Source: Alphaproteobacteria bacterium (lineage in GTDB: Bacteria > Pseudomonadota > Alphaproteobacteria > UBA8366). From it: a stretch of DNA of 64,000 nucleotides. The notes under the pieces are model-generated. The model had not been told where the DNA came from. It saw nothing but the letters and a program-made list of their open reading frames with translations, and ran no database searches. Position 1 is the stretch's first letter, and every line of letters begins with the position of its first letter. Shown here in pieces: positions 43,421-53,800 of this stretch. Location: positions 62,001-126,000 of the forward strand of contig WHUA01000002.1 of NCBI GenBank assembly GCA_009377445.1, read 5' to 3'. The position numbers and the translations under genes are program-made.

Positions 43421-43883
43421 ACCGGCGCACGCAAGCCTCTTCATTTCGACAAGCGTCTCGTATTCCCGCTGTGACTTACCGTCGCACGGAACACGATTCG
43501 TTAATCGGCGTTCATTTTCGTGAGTACGAAACGAGGCATCTTCGATTGCGCTCTCGTTGTCCAGCCAGTGTCGCAGGGAGAAATATCATTATCGGGAAAT
43601 CGGTTAGGCGTATCGATCGGCCGCTCGAACCGGACGGGGAAATTTGCCGCTTGAAAATTGCGGCGCAAGCGTTTCTCGTGAACTGACGCTTCGTTGTGTC
43701 AGTATTCCGAAGTGTAATCGGAATTTTTTCCAAACATTTTGCGTCGGTAAGTATATATTAAATATACGGGCGCACGATTCGCTAAAGGAAAGTCAACTGG
43801 TGGGCAATAAAAGAACAAGAATGAGAGGGTTTTTGAGGGCGCAATAGGTCAGCATATCGAACAAGTATCGGGAAGGTTTGACC
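43421..43883. other. AT-rich region between dctM and prkA
   Basis: 463 bases, clearly AT-rich from 43480. It holds a rho-independent terminator (43704-43729) and a near-palindrome GTATAT-atta-AATATAC at 43751-43767. The terminator lies nearly 300 bases after dctM, so a long 3' UTR or an independent small transcript is possible. The prkA promoter should lie in 43730-43870. Confidence 0.55.
43704..43729 (+). terminator. Rho-independent terminator upstream of prkA
   Basis: ATTCCGA (43704-43710) pairs with TCGGAAT (43718-43724) around AGTGTAA, followed by a run of T. Confidence 0.72.
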
Positions 43884-45818
43884 ATGGACATCTTCGACGT
43901 CTTTTCCGAAGTCTATGCACGGGAAAAGCAAGAGGATCTGTCACTCCAAGAGTACCTTTTGGCTTGCCGCGATAATCCGATCATGTACGCCAGCGCCTCC
44001 GAACGGATGGTAGCGGCGATCGGGGAACCGGAACTGTTCGATACGAGCACCGATCCGCGCTTGGGCCGGATCTTCATGAACCGCACCATCAAGCGGTACC
44101 CCGCATTCAGCGAATTCTACGGCATGGAAGACACGATCGAGCGGATCGTGGGCTACTTCCGCTATTCGGCGCAGGGCCTCGAAGAGCGCAAGCAGATACT
44201 CTATCTCTTAGGTCCTGTGGGCGGCGGCAAGTCGACCCTGGCCGAGCGCCTCAAGCAACTCATGGAATTGACGCCGATCTACGTGCTGAAGGCCGGCGAC
44301 GAGATCAGCCCGATCTTCGAATCGCCGCTTGGCATGTTCGGCCGCGAGAAGTTCGGCGACCTGCTGGAAACCAAATACGGCATTCCGCAGCGGCGCATAA
44401 CGGGGCTCGCGTCGCCCTGGGCGATCAAGCGGCTCGACCAGTTCGGCGGCGACCTCGGCAAATTCTCGGCCGTGAAGCTCATGCCCTCGAAGCTGCGCCA
44501 GATCGCCATCGCCAAGACCGAGCCGGGCGACGAGAACAACCAGGACATCTCGTCGCTGGTCGGCAAGGTCGACATCCGCAAGCTCGAGCATTTCAGCCAG
44601 CACGATCCGGACGCCTACAGCTATTCCGGCAGCCTCAACCGGACGACGCAGGGCCTTCTGGAATTCGTCGAGATGTTCAAGGCGCCGATCAAGGTGCTGC
44701 ACCCGCTGCTGACCGCGACGCAGGAAGGCAACTACATCGGCACGGAGTCGCTCGGCGCGCTGCCCTACCAGGGTATCATCCTCGCCCACTCGAACGAGTC
44801 GGAATGGCAGCAGTTCAAGACCAACAAGAACAACGAGGCGTTCCTCGACCGGCTCTGCGTGGTCAAGGTGCCCTACTGCCTCAGGGTGACGGAAGAGACG
44901 CTGATCTACAGCAAGCTGCTCCGGGAAAGCGAGCTCGCGAGCGCGTCCTGCGCGCCGGAGACGCTGGAGATCCTCGGCCGGTTCAGCATCCTGACCCGCC
45001 TCAAGGAGCACGAGAACTCGAACCTCTATTCCAAGATGCGCGTCTATGACGGCGAGAACCTGAAGGACACCGGCCCGCAGGTGAAGACGATGCAGGAGTA
45101 TCGCGACACCGCGGGCGTCGACGAAGGCATGACCGGCATAAGCACCCGCTTCGCCTTCAAGGTGCTGTCCGAGACTTTCAACTACGACACCGAAGAGGTC
45201 GCGGCGGACCCGGTGCACCTGATGTACGTGCTCGAGCAGTCGATCAAGCGCGAGCAGTTCCCGGAAGAGATCCAGAACAGCTACCTGGAATTCATCAAGG
45301 CCGAGCTCGCGCCGAAGTACGCCGAATTCATCGGCGGCGAGATTCAGAAAGCCTACCTCGAATCCTATACCCACTACGGCCAGAACCTGTTCGACCGCTA
45401 CATCGCCTACGCCGACGCCTGGATCGAGGAGCAGAACTACAAGGATCCGGACACCGGCCAGATGTTCGACCGCAACATCCTCGACGAAGAGCTGTCGAAG
45501 ATCGAGAAGCCGGCCGGCATCACGAACGCCAAGGACTTCCGCAACGAGGTCGTCAAGTTCGCGCTGCGCGCGCGGGCGAAGAACGACGGCCGCAACCCGG
45601 CCTGGACCGCGTACGAGAAGCTTCGCGAAGTGATCGAGAAGCGGATGTTCAGCAACGTGGAAGACCTGCTGCCGGTCATCAGCTTCGGGACGAAGAAGGA
45701 CTCGGACACCGACGCCAAGCACACCGAGTTCGTGCTGCGCATGAAGGAGCGCGGCTATACCGAGCGTCAGGTGCGCCGGCTGGTCGAATGGTACATGCGC
45801 GTCAACAAGGCCGGCTGA
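43884..45818 (+). CDS. prkA: PrkA-family serine protein kinase
   Basis: 644 residues from the ATG at 43884, seven bases after GGAAGG. The AAA+-like N-terminal domain has the Walker A motif LLGPVGGGKSTL, and blocks such as SAVKLMPSKLRQIAIAKTEPGDENNQDISSLVGKVDIRK follow. The kinase-like C-terminal region ends MKERGYTERQVRRLVEWYMRVNKAG. PrkA (YeaG in E. coli) acts in nitrogen-starvation and stationary-phase adaptation and is regularly encoded with YeaH and SpoVR, as here. Its last codons are part of a 33-bp tandem repeat that continues past the stop. Confidence 0.93.
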   Translation: MDIFDVFSEVYAREKQEDLSLQEYLLACRDNPIMYASASERMVAAIGEPELFDTSTDPRLGRIFMNRTIKRYPAFSEFYGMEDTIERIVGYFRYSAQGLEERKQILYLLGPVGGGKSTLAERLKQLMELTPIYVLKAGDEISPIFESPLGMFGREKFGDLLETKYGIPQRRITGLASPWAIKRLDQFGGDLGKFSAVKLMPSKLRQIAIAKTEPGDENNQDISSLVGKVDIRKLEHFSQHDPDAYSYSGSLNRTTQGLLEFVEMFKAPIKVLHPLLTATQEGNYIGTESLGALPYQGIILAHSNESEWQQFKTNKNNEAFLDRLCVVKVPYCLRVTEETLIYSKLLRESELASASCAPETLEILGRFSILTRLKEHENSNLYSKMRVYDGENLKDTGPQVKTMQEYRDTAGVDEGMTGISTRFAFKVLSETFNYDTEEVAADPVHLMYVLEQSIKREQFPEEIQNSYLEFIKAELAPKYAEFIGGEIQKAYLESYTHYGQNLFDRYIAYADAWIEEQNYKDPDTGQMFDRNILDEELSKIEKPAGITNAKDFRNEVVKFALRARAKNDGRNPAWTAYEKLREVIEKRMFSNVEDLLPVISFGTKKDSDTDAKHTEFVLRMKERGYTERQVRRLVEWYMRVNKAG

Positions 45819-45932
45819 GGCCGGCCTGGGCGCGTCAACAAGGCCGGCTGAGGCCGGCCTGGGCGCGTCAACAAGGCCGGCTGAGGCCGGCCTGGGCGAG
45901 TCAACAAGGCCGGCGGAGGCCGGCCTGGGAGC
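45801..45932 (+). repeat. 33-bp tandem repeat, 4 units, across the prkA stop
   Basis: Units start at 45801, 45834, 45867 and 45900 (GTCAACAAGGCCGGC...). The first holds the prkA stop codon; units two and three repeat it; in unit four TGA has become CGG. Each unit contains GGCCGGC-tgag-GCCGGCC, so the intercistronic mRNA can form a row of GC-rich hairpins ahead of the next gene. Confidence 0.92.
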
Positions 45933-45936
45933 AGCC

Positions 45937-47253
45937 ATGCACCACTTCATAGACCGGCGCCTCAATCCCAAGGACAAGAACCTCGGCAACCGGCAACGGT
46001 TCATGCGCCGCGCGCGGGCGCAGATCAAAAAAGTCGTCAACGACTCGATCAAGAACCGCAAGATCTCGAATGCGGACGAGGGCGAGACGATCTCGATCCC
46101 GACCAAGGGCATCGCCGAGCCGCGATTCGTGCTCTCGCCGAACGGCGGGTACCGCGAGCGCGTATTCACCGGCAACAAGCAGTTCAGCACGGGCGACAAG
46201 ATCCAGAAGCCGCCCCAGGGCGGCGGAAGCGGGGACGGCGGCAAGCAGGCCTCGGACCAGGGCGAGGGCGAAGACGCCTTCACCTTCGCGCTCAGCCGCG
46301 AGGAATTCCTCGACATCTATTTCGAGGACCTCGAGCTGCCCGACCTGGTGAAGAAGGACCTGAAGGAGATCAAGTCCTTCCAGTACAAGCGGGCGGGTTA
46401 CAGCCTGACCGGAACGCCGAACCAGATCTCGGTGCGCCGCACGATCCGCAACAGCTTCGGGCGCCGCATCGCGCTCGGCCGGCCCAAGATCGAAAAGGTC
46501 GACGCGATCCAGCAGGAAATCGACGAGCTGGAGGCGGAGGGGCCGCAGTCGGAGCGGCAGTATCTCCGGCTCGAGGCGCTGCGCCAGGAGCTCGACCGGC
46601 TGCTGCGCCTGCGCAGGGGCATACCCTATCTCGACCCGATCGACATCCGCTACCGGCGGCTCGAGAAGGCGCCGAAGCCCAACACCAAGGCGGTCATGTT
46701 CTGCCTGATGGACGTGTCGGGCTCGATGGGCGAACGGGAAAAGGACCTGGCGAAGCGCTTCTTCATCCTGCTCCACCTGTTCCTCAAGCGGCGCTACGAC
46801 CAGACCGACATCGTCTTCATCCGCCATACGCACGAAGCGAGCGAGGTCGACGAGGACACGTTCTTCTACAGCCGGGAAAGCGGCGGCACGGTCGTCAGCA
46901 CCGCCCTGACGGAAATGATCAAGGTGGCGCGCGAGCGCTATCCGGTCGATAGCTGGAACATCTACGCGGCGCAGGCCTCGGACGGCGACAATTTCCCCGA
47001 CGACGGCGAAAAATGCATCCGCATGCTGAACAGCGACATCATGCCGTTGTGCCAGTATTTCGCCTATGTCGAGATCGTCGACGAGCGGGAGCTCGACATG
47101 TTCCAGGCGCCCGGCGCGGGCGCGGAACTGTGGCAGGCGTACAACGCGGTCCGCCAGCGCTGGAACAATTTCGAGATGAAGCACATCGCCCAGCCGAGCG
47201 ATATCTATCCGGTCTTCCGCGAGCTGTTTGCGAAACAGGTCGCCACCGGCTGA
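45937..47253 (+). CDS. yeaH: YeaH/UPF0229 family protein
   Basis: 438 residues from the ATG at 45937 after GGGAG. N-terminal HHFIDRRLNPKDKNLGNRQRFMRRAR is a family hallmark, and the C-terminal half contains a vWA-like region with MFCLMDVSGSMGEREKDLAKRFF (an intact DxSxS metal site). In E. coli YeaH works with the YeaG kinase. It is flanked by prkA and spoVR. Confidence 0.92.
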   Translation: MHHFIDRRLNPKDKNLGNRQRFMRRARAQIKKVVNDSIKNRKISNADEGETISIPTKGIAEPRFVLSPNGGYRERVFTGNKQFSTGDKIQKPPQGGGSGDGGKQASDQGEGEDAFTFALSREEFLDIYFEDLELPDLVKKDLKEIKSFQYKRAGYSLTGTPNQISVRRTIRNSFGRRIALGRPKIEKVDAIQQEIDELEAEGPQSERQYLRLEALRQELDRLLRLRRGIPYLDPIDIRYRRLEKAPKPNTKAVMFCLMDVSGSMGEREKDLAKRFFILLHLFLKRRYDQTDIVFIRHTHEASEVDEDTFFYSRESGGTVVSTALTEMIKVARERYPVDSWNIYAAQASDGDNFPDDGEKCIRMLNSDIMPLCQYFAYVEIVDERELDMFQAPGAGAELWQAYNAVRQRWNNFEMKHIAQPSDIYPVFRELFAKQVATG

Positions 47254-47290
47254 TGCACCGGCCGATGCAGCCAATGCGCGGGGTCACGCC

Positions 47291-48823
47291 ATGACCGCAA
47301 CGATCATACGAAAGCCGCTGTTCGACGGCCGCGAATGGACCTTCGACACGCTGTCGCGGACCTATGACGCGATCGCGGAGATCGCCGAGAAGGACCTAGG
47401 CCTCGACACCTATCCCAACCAGCTCGAGATCATCTCCGCCGAGCAGATGCTGGACGCCCATTCCTCGGCCGGCATGCCGCTGATGTATCCGCACTGGTCC
47501 TTCGGCAAGCATTTCGTCCAGGAGGAGAAATCCTACCGCAAGGGCTACACCGGCCTCGCCTACGAGATCGTCATCAATTCCAATCCCTGTATCAGCTACA
47601 ACATGGAGCAGAACTCCATGCCGATACAGACGCTGGTAATGGCGCATGCGGCGTTCGGCCATAACCATTTTTTCAAGAACAACTACCTGTTCCAGCAGTG
47701 GACCGACGCGGGGAGCGTGCTCGACTATCTGGAATACGCCAAGAAATTCGTCGCCAAATGCGAGGAAGAGCACGGCAGCCCGGCGGTCGAGGCGATCCTC
47801 GACGCGGCGCATTCGCTGATGGATCACGGCGTCTCGCGCTACCCGCGGCCGCAAAAGCCGACCGCGCGCGAACAGCGCGCCCGGGACGAAGAGCTGCGCA
47901 TGCACCGCGAGAGCACCTTCAACGACCTCTGGCGCACCGTGCCGGCGAAAAAGGGCAAGGGCGAAAAGAAGGAGGACGGCGACGCCAAGGGCCCGGCGCT
48001 CGACATGAACCTGCCGGAAGAGAACCTGATCTACTTCATCGAGAGCCACAGCCCGGTATTGGAGGACTGGCAGCGCGAGCTGTTGAGCATCGTGCGCTAC
48101 GTCGCGCAGTATTTCTATCCGCAGCGCCAGACCAAGGTGATGAACGAAGGCTGCGCCACCTTCGTGCACCATTACATCGTCAACAGGATGTTCGACAAAG
48201 GCCTGATCACCGAAGGCGCGATGCTGGAGATCCTGCACAGCCACTCCAGCGTCGTCTATCAGGCGGATTTCGATAATCCGCGCTATTCCGGCCTCAATCC
48301 CTACGCGCTCGGTTTCGGCATGATGCAGGACATTCAGCGCATCTGCACCGAGCCGAAGCCCGAAGACGAGGAATGGTTCAAGGAAATCGCCGGCTGCGGC
48401 GACTGGCGCGGCGTGCTCAAGGACGCCTGGGCGAACTACCGCGACGAGTCCTTCATCAAGCAGTATCTAAGCCCGCACATGATACGCGCCATGCGGCTGT
48501 TCTCGCTCGCCGACGACGCCGACGAGCGGCACTACGTCGTCACCACGATCCACGACGAGCGCGGCTACCGCGGCATCCGCGAGCGGCTCGCCCGGTCCTA
48601 CGAGATCGGCGTGGTCGAGGCGGACATCCAGGTCGTCGGCGCCGACATGCGCGGCGACCGGACGCTTCGCCTCCAGCACACCGTGCGCGACCGCATCCCG
48701 CTGTCCGAGCGCACCCGCGACGAGGTGCTGAAGCACCTCCGCCAGCTCTGGGGCTACGACGTCAGCCTCATCGGCATCGACCGCGAGACCGAGAAGAAGG
48801 TCTACGAGACGCGGGTGTCGTAG
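47291..48823 (+). CDS. SpoVR/YcgB family protein
   Basis: 510 residues from the ATG at 47291, 37 bases after yeaH. Conserved stretches include DTYPNQLEIISAEQMLDAH, MPLMYPHWSFGKHF, ENLIYFIESHSPVLEDWQRELLSIVR and NEGCATFVHHYIVNRMF. SpoVR is needed for the spore cortex in Bacillus, but relatives in non-sporulating proteobacteria form a conserved trio with PrkA and YeaH and appear to act in the same stress pathway. The biochemical role is unknown. Confidence 0.92.
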   Translation: MTATIIRKPLFDGREWTFDTLSRTYDAIAEIAEKDLGLDTYPNQLEIISAEQMLDAHSSAGMPLMYPHWSFGKHFVQEEKSYRKGYTGLAYEIVINSNPCISYNMEQNSMPIQTLVMAHAAFGHNHFFKNNYLFQQWTDAGSVLDYLEYAKKFVAKCEEEHGSPAVEAILDAAHSLMDHGVSRYPRPQKPTAREQRARDEELRMHRESTFNDLWRTVPAKKGKGEKKEDGDAKGPALDMNLPEENLIYFIESHSPVLEDWQRELLSIVRYVAQYFYPQRQTKVMNEGCATFVHHYIVNRMFDKGLITEGAMLEILHSHSSVVYQADFDNPRYSGLNPYALGFGMMQDIQRICTEPKPEDEEWFKEIAGCGDWRGVLKDAWANYRDESFIKQYLSPHMIRAMRLFSLADDADERHYVVTTIHDERGYRGIRERLARSYEIGVVEADIQVVGADMRGDRTLRLQHTVRDRIPLSERTRDEVLKHLRQLWGYDVSLIGIDRETEKKVYETRVS

Positions 48824-48994
48824 GGCGGCCTCCAATCGGCCGGTAATCGCATTTGAGGGCGCACGGCATCCGGCAGCCGGCGACGGAGATTTGCTCGATC
48901 GTCGGATAAGCGTGTAATCCTAGCCTGTCGCAAGCTGGCGCCGCACAGGGCCGCCAAGCGAGTATGGAGAGGTATTCGGAGAAAGACTGAACCG

Positions 48995-49840
48995 ATGAGC
49001 ATCGACGTAAGGCCGACCGGGGCGGCGGCCGGGGCGGAGATTTTCGGCGTCGACCTTACAAAAGGGCTCGACAGCGCGGGCTTCGCGCCCATCCAGGCGG
49101 CGCTGGACGCGTATGGCGTCATCGTCCTGCGCGACCAGAAGATCACGCCGGAACAGCAGATAGCCTTCAGCCGGCATTTCGGCGAGCTGGACGTGAACTT
49201 CAACGCCAAGCGGTTCGGCGTCTCGGGCAGCCCGGAAATCTACATCATCTCCAACATCGTCGAAAACGGGCAGCCGACCGGCACCCGCCGGGCCGGAGAG
49301 ACCTGGCATACCGATATGAGCTATGCGAAGCGGCCGGCCAGGGTGACGATGCTCTACGCCGTCGAGGTGCCTGTGCTGCATGGCCTCGCCCTGGGCGGGA
49401 CGGGCTTCGCGAACGCCGCGGCCGCCTGGGACGCGCTGCCGCAATCGATGCAGGACGAGATCCGGGATTTGAAGGGGGTCTTCGACTTCCGCGGGCGAAA
49501 GCGCTCCTCCCCCGTCAGCGCGGAGGACATTGCCCAGTACCCGCCCGTCGAGCACCCGATCGTCCGCACGCACCCCCGGACCGGACGAAAGGGTCTCTAC
49601 ATCGCGCGCGACGACTGCACGGGAATTGTCGGCAAGGACGAACCGACGGCACTGGCGCTGATCGAAGCGCTGGCCGACCATATCGTGCGTCCGGACTTCG
49701 TCTATCAGCACCGCTGGCGCGTTGGCGACGTGGTGGCCTGGGACAATTGCACCGTGCAACACCGGGCGGTGCAGGACTACGACCTGCCGCAACGCCGCTT
49801 GCTGTGGCGGACGACCGTCAAGGGCGACGTGCCGCATTAG
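48995..49840 (+). CDS. TauD/TfdA-family Fe(II)/2-oxoglutarate dioxygenase
   Basis: 281 residues from the ATG at 48995 with GGAG upstream. GAEIFGVDLTKGLD and YGVIVLRDQKITPEQQIAFSRHFGEL begin the fold; the iron-binding HxD is in TWHTDMSY and the distal His with the 2-oxoglutarate Arg in VQHRAVQDYDLPQRRLLWRT. The family oxidises taurine, alkylsulfonates, 2,4-D and related acids. The substrate cannot be told. Confidence 0.88.
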   Translation: MSIDVRPTGAAAGAEIFGVDLTKGLDSAGFAPIQAALDAYGVIVLRDQKITPEQQIAFSRHFGELDVNFNAKRFGVSGSPEIYIISNIVENGQPTGTRRAGETWHTDMSYAKRPARVTMLYAVEVPVLHGLALGGTGFANAAAAWDALPQSMQDEIRDLKGVFDFRGRKRSSPVSAEDIAQYPPVEHPIVRTHPRTGRKGLYIARDDCTGIVGKDEPTALALIEALADHIVRPDFVYQHRWRVGDVVAWDNCTVQHRAVQDYDLPQRRLLWRTTVKGDVPH

Positions 49841-49927
49841 GGCGGAACTTAGGGCGGAACCTACGAAGCCGTTGTTCCCTCCCCCGCAATGCAGGGCAAT
49901 CGCATTCGCGTATCTTGCACGAATGCC

Positions 49928-50012
49928 GTGCGTCCTTCGACAAGCTCAGGATGAGGGAGAATCTTCGTGGCATTGAGAAGAAACCTCATGCTGAGCTTGT
50001 CGAAGCACGCAC
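49928..50012. repeat. REP-like palindromic pair (family 2)
   Basis: GTGCGTCCTTCGACAAGCTCAGGATGAGG, linker AATCTTCGTGGCATTGAGAA, inverted arm CCTCATGCTGAGCTTGTCGAAGCACGC, between convergent genes. A degraded C-rich palindrome (CCCTCCCCCGCAATGCAGGG) precedes it at 49875. Confidence 0.8.
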
Positions 50013-50026
50013 GCTGCTTGTCCCAA

Positions 50027-50791
50027 TCACCGTGAGCAAGCCGCTCTCGGAAACTGCAACACCAGCAGCTCCAGCCCCGCCTCGCCGGCGCGCGCCGTGT
50101 AGGCCGGCTCGTCCGGCGTCGCATACAGGCAGGACAGCGCCGGCATCGACTCCCCGTCTCGGCAGAGCGTTCCGCCGATTACGACATGGTACTGCCCGCC
50201 GCCGCCGGCCGGATCGGGAATCGGCGTCTCCGCGCCCGACCCAAGGCGCATGAGCCATGCGGCCATGCCGTCCGCCTCGCGCTCGATGAGCGCGACCGTC
50301 TCCGGCCGCGCCAGGGCGCGCAGCGCCGCGGGATCGGAAGGCGGCATCGGGATTCCCAGCCTCTGGCGCTGGCGTCCGCGCCGCAGCTTGTCGCGCGACT
50401 GCGGCATGTATTTCGCGCCCGGATCCCAGGCGGCGCGGAGGGTGAAATAGGTCACGCCGCCGTCGCCCGCCGCGATCGGCCCGTAGGGCGAATGCGCGCC
50501 CGCGTACTGCACCATCAGCGGCCCCGCCGCGTGCTTGCCGAGCCTGCCCGCGCCGCCGACGAAGACCTGGAACTGGTTGACCTCGTGGAAATGGGGCTTG
50601 GTCACGCTGCCCGGCGGCTGCTCGACCAGGAAGCCCTGCGGCAACCCGTTGTCGTTGACCTCGTTGCCCTCGACATACATGCCGCGGACCGGCGCCGCGC
50701 CGATATAGGCGCTCAGCACGTATTCGCGGCCGTTGACCTGAATCCGGCGCTGATTGCGCCGCGCCTCTTCCGTCGACCGTGCGAGCAGCAT
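50027..50791 (-). CDS. Cupin-like protein of unknown function
   Basis: 254 residues from the ATG at 50791 after GGAAGGG. FLVEQPPGSVTKPHFHEVNQFQVFVGGAGRLG has the spacing of a cupin metal-binding motif with two His residues. A second beta-rich part near the C-terminus (YHVVIGGTLCRDGESMPALSCLYATPDE) suggests a bicupin-like fold. No signal peptide. The enzyme activity is not predictable; relatives may bind a metal and act on small organic acids. Confidence 0.6.
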   Translation of the reverse strand: MLLARSTEEARRNQRRIQVNGREYVLSAYIGAAPVRGMYVEGNEVNDNGLPQGFLVEQPPGSVTKPHFHEVNQFQVFVGGAGRLGKHAAGPLMVQYAGAHSPYGPIAAGDGGVTYFTLRAAWDPGAKYMPQSRDKLRRGRQRQRLGIPMPPSDPAALRALARPETVALIEREADGMAAWLMRLGSGAETPIPDPAGGGGQYHVVIGGTLCRDGESMPALSCLYATPDEPAYTARAGEAGLELLVLQFPRAACSR

Positions 50792-50860
50792 CGCCCTTCC
50801 CTTCGCTATGCCCCGAGACGATAGCAAATACGGGCGGAAGCGGCCAAGCCGGCCCCTTCC

Positions 50861-53800
50861 CTAGCCGCCGTTCCGGTTGGCGTGCATACGCTCGCCGACC
50901 AGCGTCGCGACGGCGAGCGGGTCGAGCGGCTTCTCGATGACCGGGATGCCCGTCCCCTTCACCAGCGCGGCCAGGTCGGTGCCGAGCGTATCGCCCGTCA
51001 TGAAGACCATGCGCCGGTCGAGGTCCTGTATCTCCTGCCGCAGGGCGCGGTAGAGGCTGGGACCGTCTACCCGCGGCATACGGACATCGCTGATGATCAT
51101 GTCGTAAGGCTTGCGGCGCGCCTGGTCGATGCCGTCGCCGCCGCCGAACACGGCATCGACTTCATGCCCGCGCATCCGAAGCACGTCGGCCAGCGTGAGC
51201 GCCACCTCCTCGTCGTCGTCGACGACGAGGACCATACCGGTCTGCTGACCCATTCCATCTCCCGTTACCGCCGCCGGCCGCTCATCCTGCGCATCGCGCA
51301 TGGGCAGCCGTACCGTGAAGACCGCGCCGGAGGGCTCATTCGCCGAAAGCTCGATGGTGCCGCCATGGGTCGTCACGATGTCGCGGCACAAGGAAAGCCC
51401 GATGCCGGTGCCCGACGCCCCGGCCTTGGTGGTGAAGAAGGGCTCGAAGACACGCTCGGCGATGTCCGCCGGAACGCCCGGCCCGTTGTCGGCCACCGTC
51501 AGGACCACCTGCCACGCCTCGCCATCAGCGCGGGTGGCGACCGTCAGGGTGCGGGGCGGCTCAGTCTCGCGCAGCGCGTGCTCGGCGTTGACCACGAGGT
51601 TGGATACCACATGGTGAAGCTGGTCGGCGTCCGCCGTCACCGGCGGCAACGCCGGGTCGAGGTCGAGCTGTACCGCCACGCCGGAGCTTTGCAGGCTGTG
51701 CGACACAAGGTCGAGGGCGGAGCCGACGGAATCGTTGAGCGCGATCGCGACCCGCGCCGGCGCCCGGCTGCGCGCCATCGCCAGGAAGGTGCGCACCGTG
51801 CGGCTGCAGCGTTCCGCCGCGTCGCGGATCCGGCGCGCGCGCCGGACGATCCCCTCGTCGTCGGCGGCGTCCTCCAGCATCAGCGACTGGCCGCTGACGA
51901 CGGACAGCGGGTTGTTGAGCTCATGCGCCAGCCCGGCCAGCAGGGAGCCGAGGGCGGCGATCTTTTCCTTCTGGTGGAAGGCTTCGCGCTGGCGCGCGAT
52001 CTCCACCTCGGCCTGGACGCGCTCGCTGAGGTCGACGACCGCGTGGATCAGCGCGTCCACCCCCTGATACTTCATCGGCACGGTCGTGATGCGCGCCCAG
52101 AACCGGGTGCCGTTCGGCCGCCGGACCTCCAGCTCGCAGCTCTCCACCCGCGCCCTGCCGCGCGCGATCTCGGAGACGCCGTGGCGGAACCGGCTGTCCG
52201 GGCAAAGGTCGAACAGCGTGACCCGGTCGAGAAAATCGCCGTCGATGGCGAGCTGCGTGCAGGCCTCCGGGTTGATGTAGAGCAGCGCCGTCGTGGCGGC
52301 GTCCGAAATCACCACCGGCAGCGGAATCGCGCCGGAAATCGCGCGGAAGCGTCCTTCGCTCTCGCGCACCGCGCGCTCCATCGCCTTGCGGGCGGTGATA
52401 TCGCGAAAGATCACCAGCGCCACGATGGAGCCGTCCTCGCCGATGAAGGGCGTCGCCATGCCCTCGATGTCGCGCTCGCGGCCGCTGTCGGTCCGGATGA
52501 CCCGCTCCGTCGGCAATATGTCGCGGCCGTGCTTGATCACCGCATCGACACGCTCCTGGGCGGCTTCCTTCTCACGCTCGGCGATGAAGTCCATGTAGGA
52601 CCGCCCGATCGCCTGCTCCGGCGCGGTGAACCCGAGGATCCGGCAGCCGGCGGGATTGAGGAAGGTGATCTTCTCGTGGTCGTGCAACATGACTGCATCC
52701 GGCGACAGCTCGACCAGCCGGCGATAGCGGTGATCGCTGGCGCGCAGCCGTTCGAGGGACTCGCGGTTGCGCTTGAAGGTCGCGCTCAAGATCGATGTCA
52801 TCGGCTTCCAGACGCGCGGCAGCTCGGGCGGCGGCACCGGCCGCCCGCCGGCCCCGTCGCGCAAATATTGCGCGAAGGCGAGCACGGGCCGCACGAACTG
52901 CATGCGGACGAGCACCTGGCCCAGCACGAGCGTCGCAATCAGGCCGCACAGGATCAGGCCATACGGCAGGAATCTCCAGGCCAGTCCGGCGTGGACTTCC
53001 GACACCGGGATCGCATAGTCCAGGTGCCAGCCGGCCTCGTGCAGCGGCAGCCGCAGAAGGTACCAGCCTCCGGCCTCGGAAAACGCGCCATTCCCGGGCA
53101 CGACATCCTGGATATGCTTGCCGATCGCGTGGTAGCCGGGCTGACCGATACGGCCGAGGTAGGCGATGATAGTATCGTTGCCGTCCACCACCCGGGCGGC
53201 GACGCCGTTCAGCCCCTTCACCTCGAGCAAGGTCCCGAAATGGGATTGCAGCACGTCCACGCCCACCACGCCGACGAAGCGGTCGCCTTCGCCGTAAACC
53301 GGCGCGGCGCGGGAAACGACGGCCCGGCCGCGAACGCCATCGCGATCCTCATTGACCCAATAGGCTTTCCGGTCCGGATTCAGCTCCGGGGTCCCCTGCA
53401 GGAAAACGGGGCGCTTGAAGAAGTGCCGGACGCTCGCTGCGATTCCCTTGTCGTCCGCCAGCACCTCGTAATCGTAGCGGTCGGACGCCGGATAGATCGA
53501 CAAGAAGTTTCCACGCCCGTCGTAGAAATAACTGTAAAGCAACGCTGGATTGGCGACGTGGCCAAGCTGCTGGATGGGAAAGATCTCGAGCGACAGGCTC
53601 GCTGCGCTCAGCGTATCGCTGCCGCCGGCGAGGGCGAGGCTGTTACCCAGGAAATTTCCCGTCGCCTCCGGCAGCGCACCGAAGACGTTGTCGTCGAGGA
53701 AATAGCCGGTTATGTCCTGGCTCCGAGGGTCGGACTCGACCGTCAGCAGCGGCAGCAGCCGCGAAAGCCGCTGATCCGGCCGGGCCAGGTAATACTCCGC

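Noticed and set aside
43644..43847. Plus-strand ORF of 67 codons before prkA
   Set aside because: It crosses the rho-independent terminator at 43704-43729, has no ribosome binding site, and its composition is that of AT-rich non-coding DNA.
45801..45932. Possible CRISPR or attachment-site array
   Set aside because: Units of 33 bp are contiguous without variable spacers and derive from the prkA end; no cas genes or integrase are nearby.
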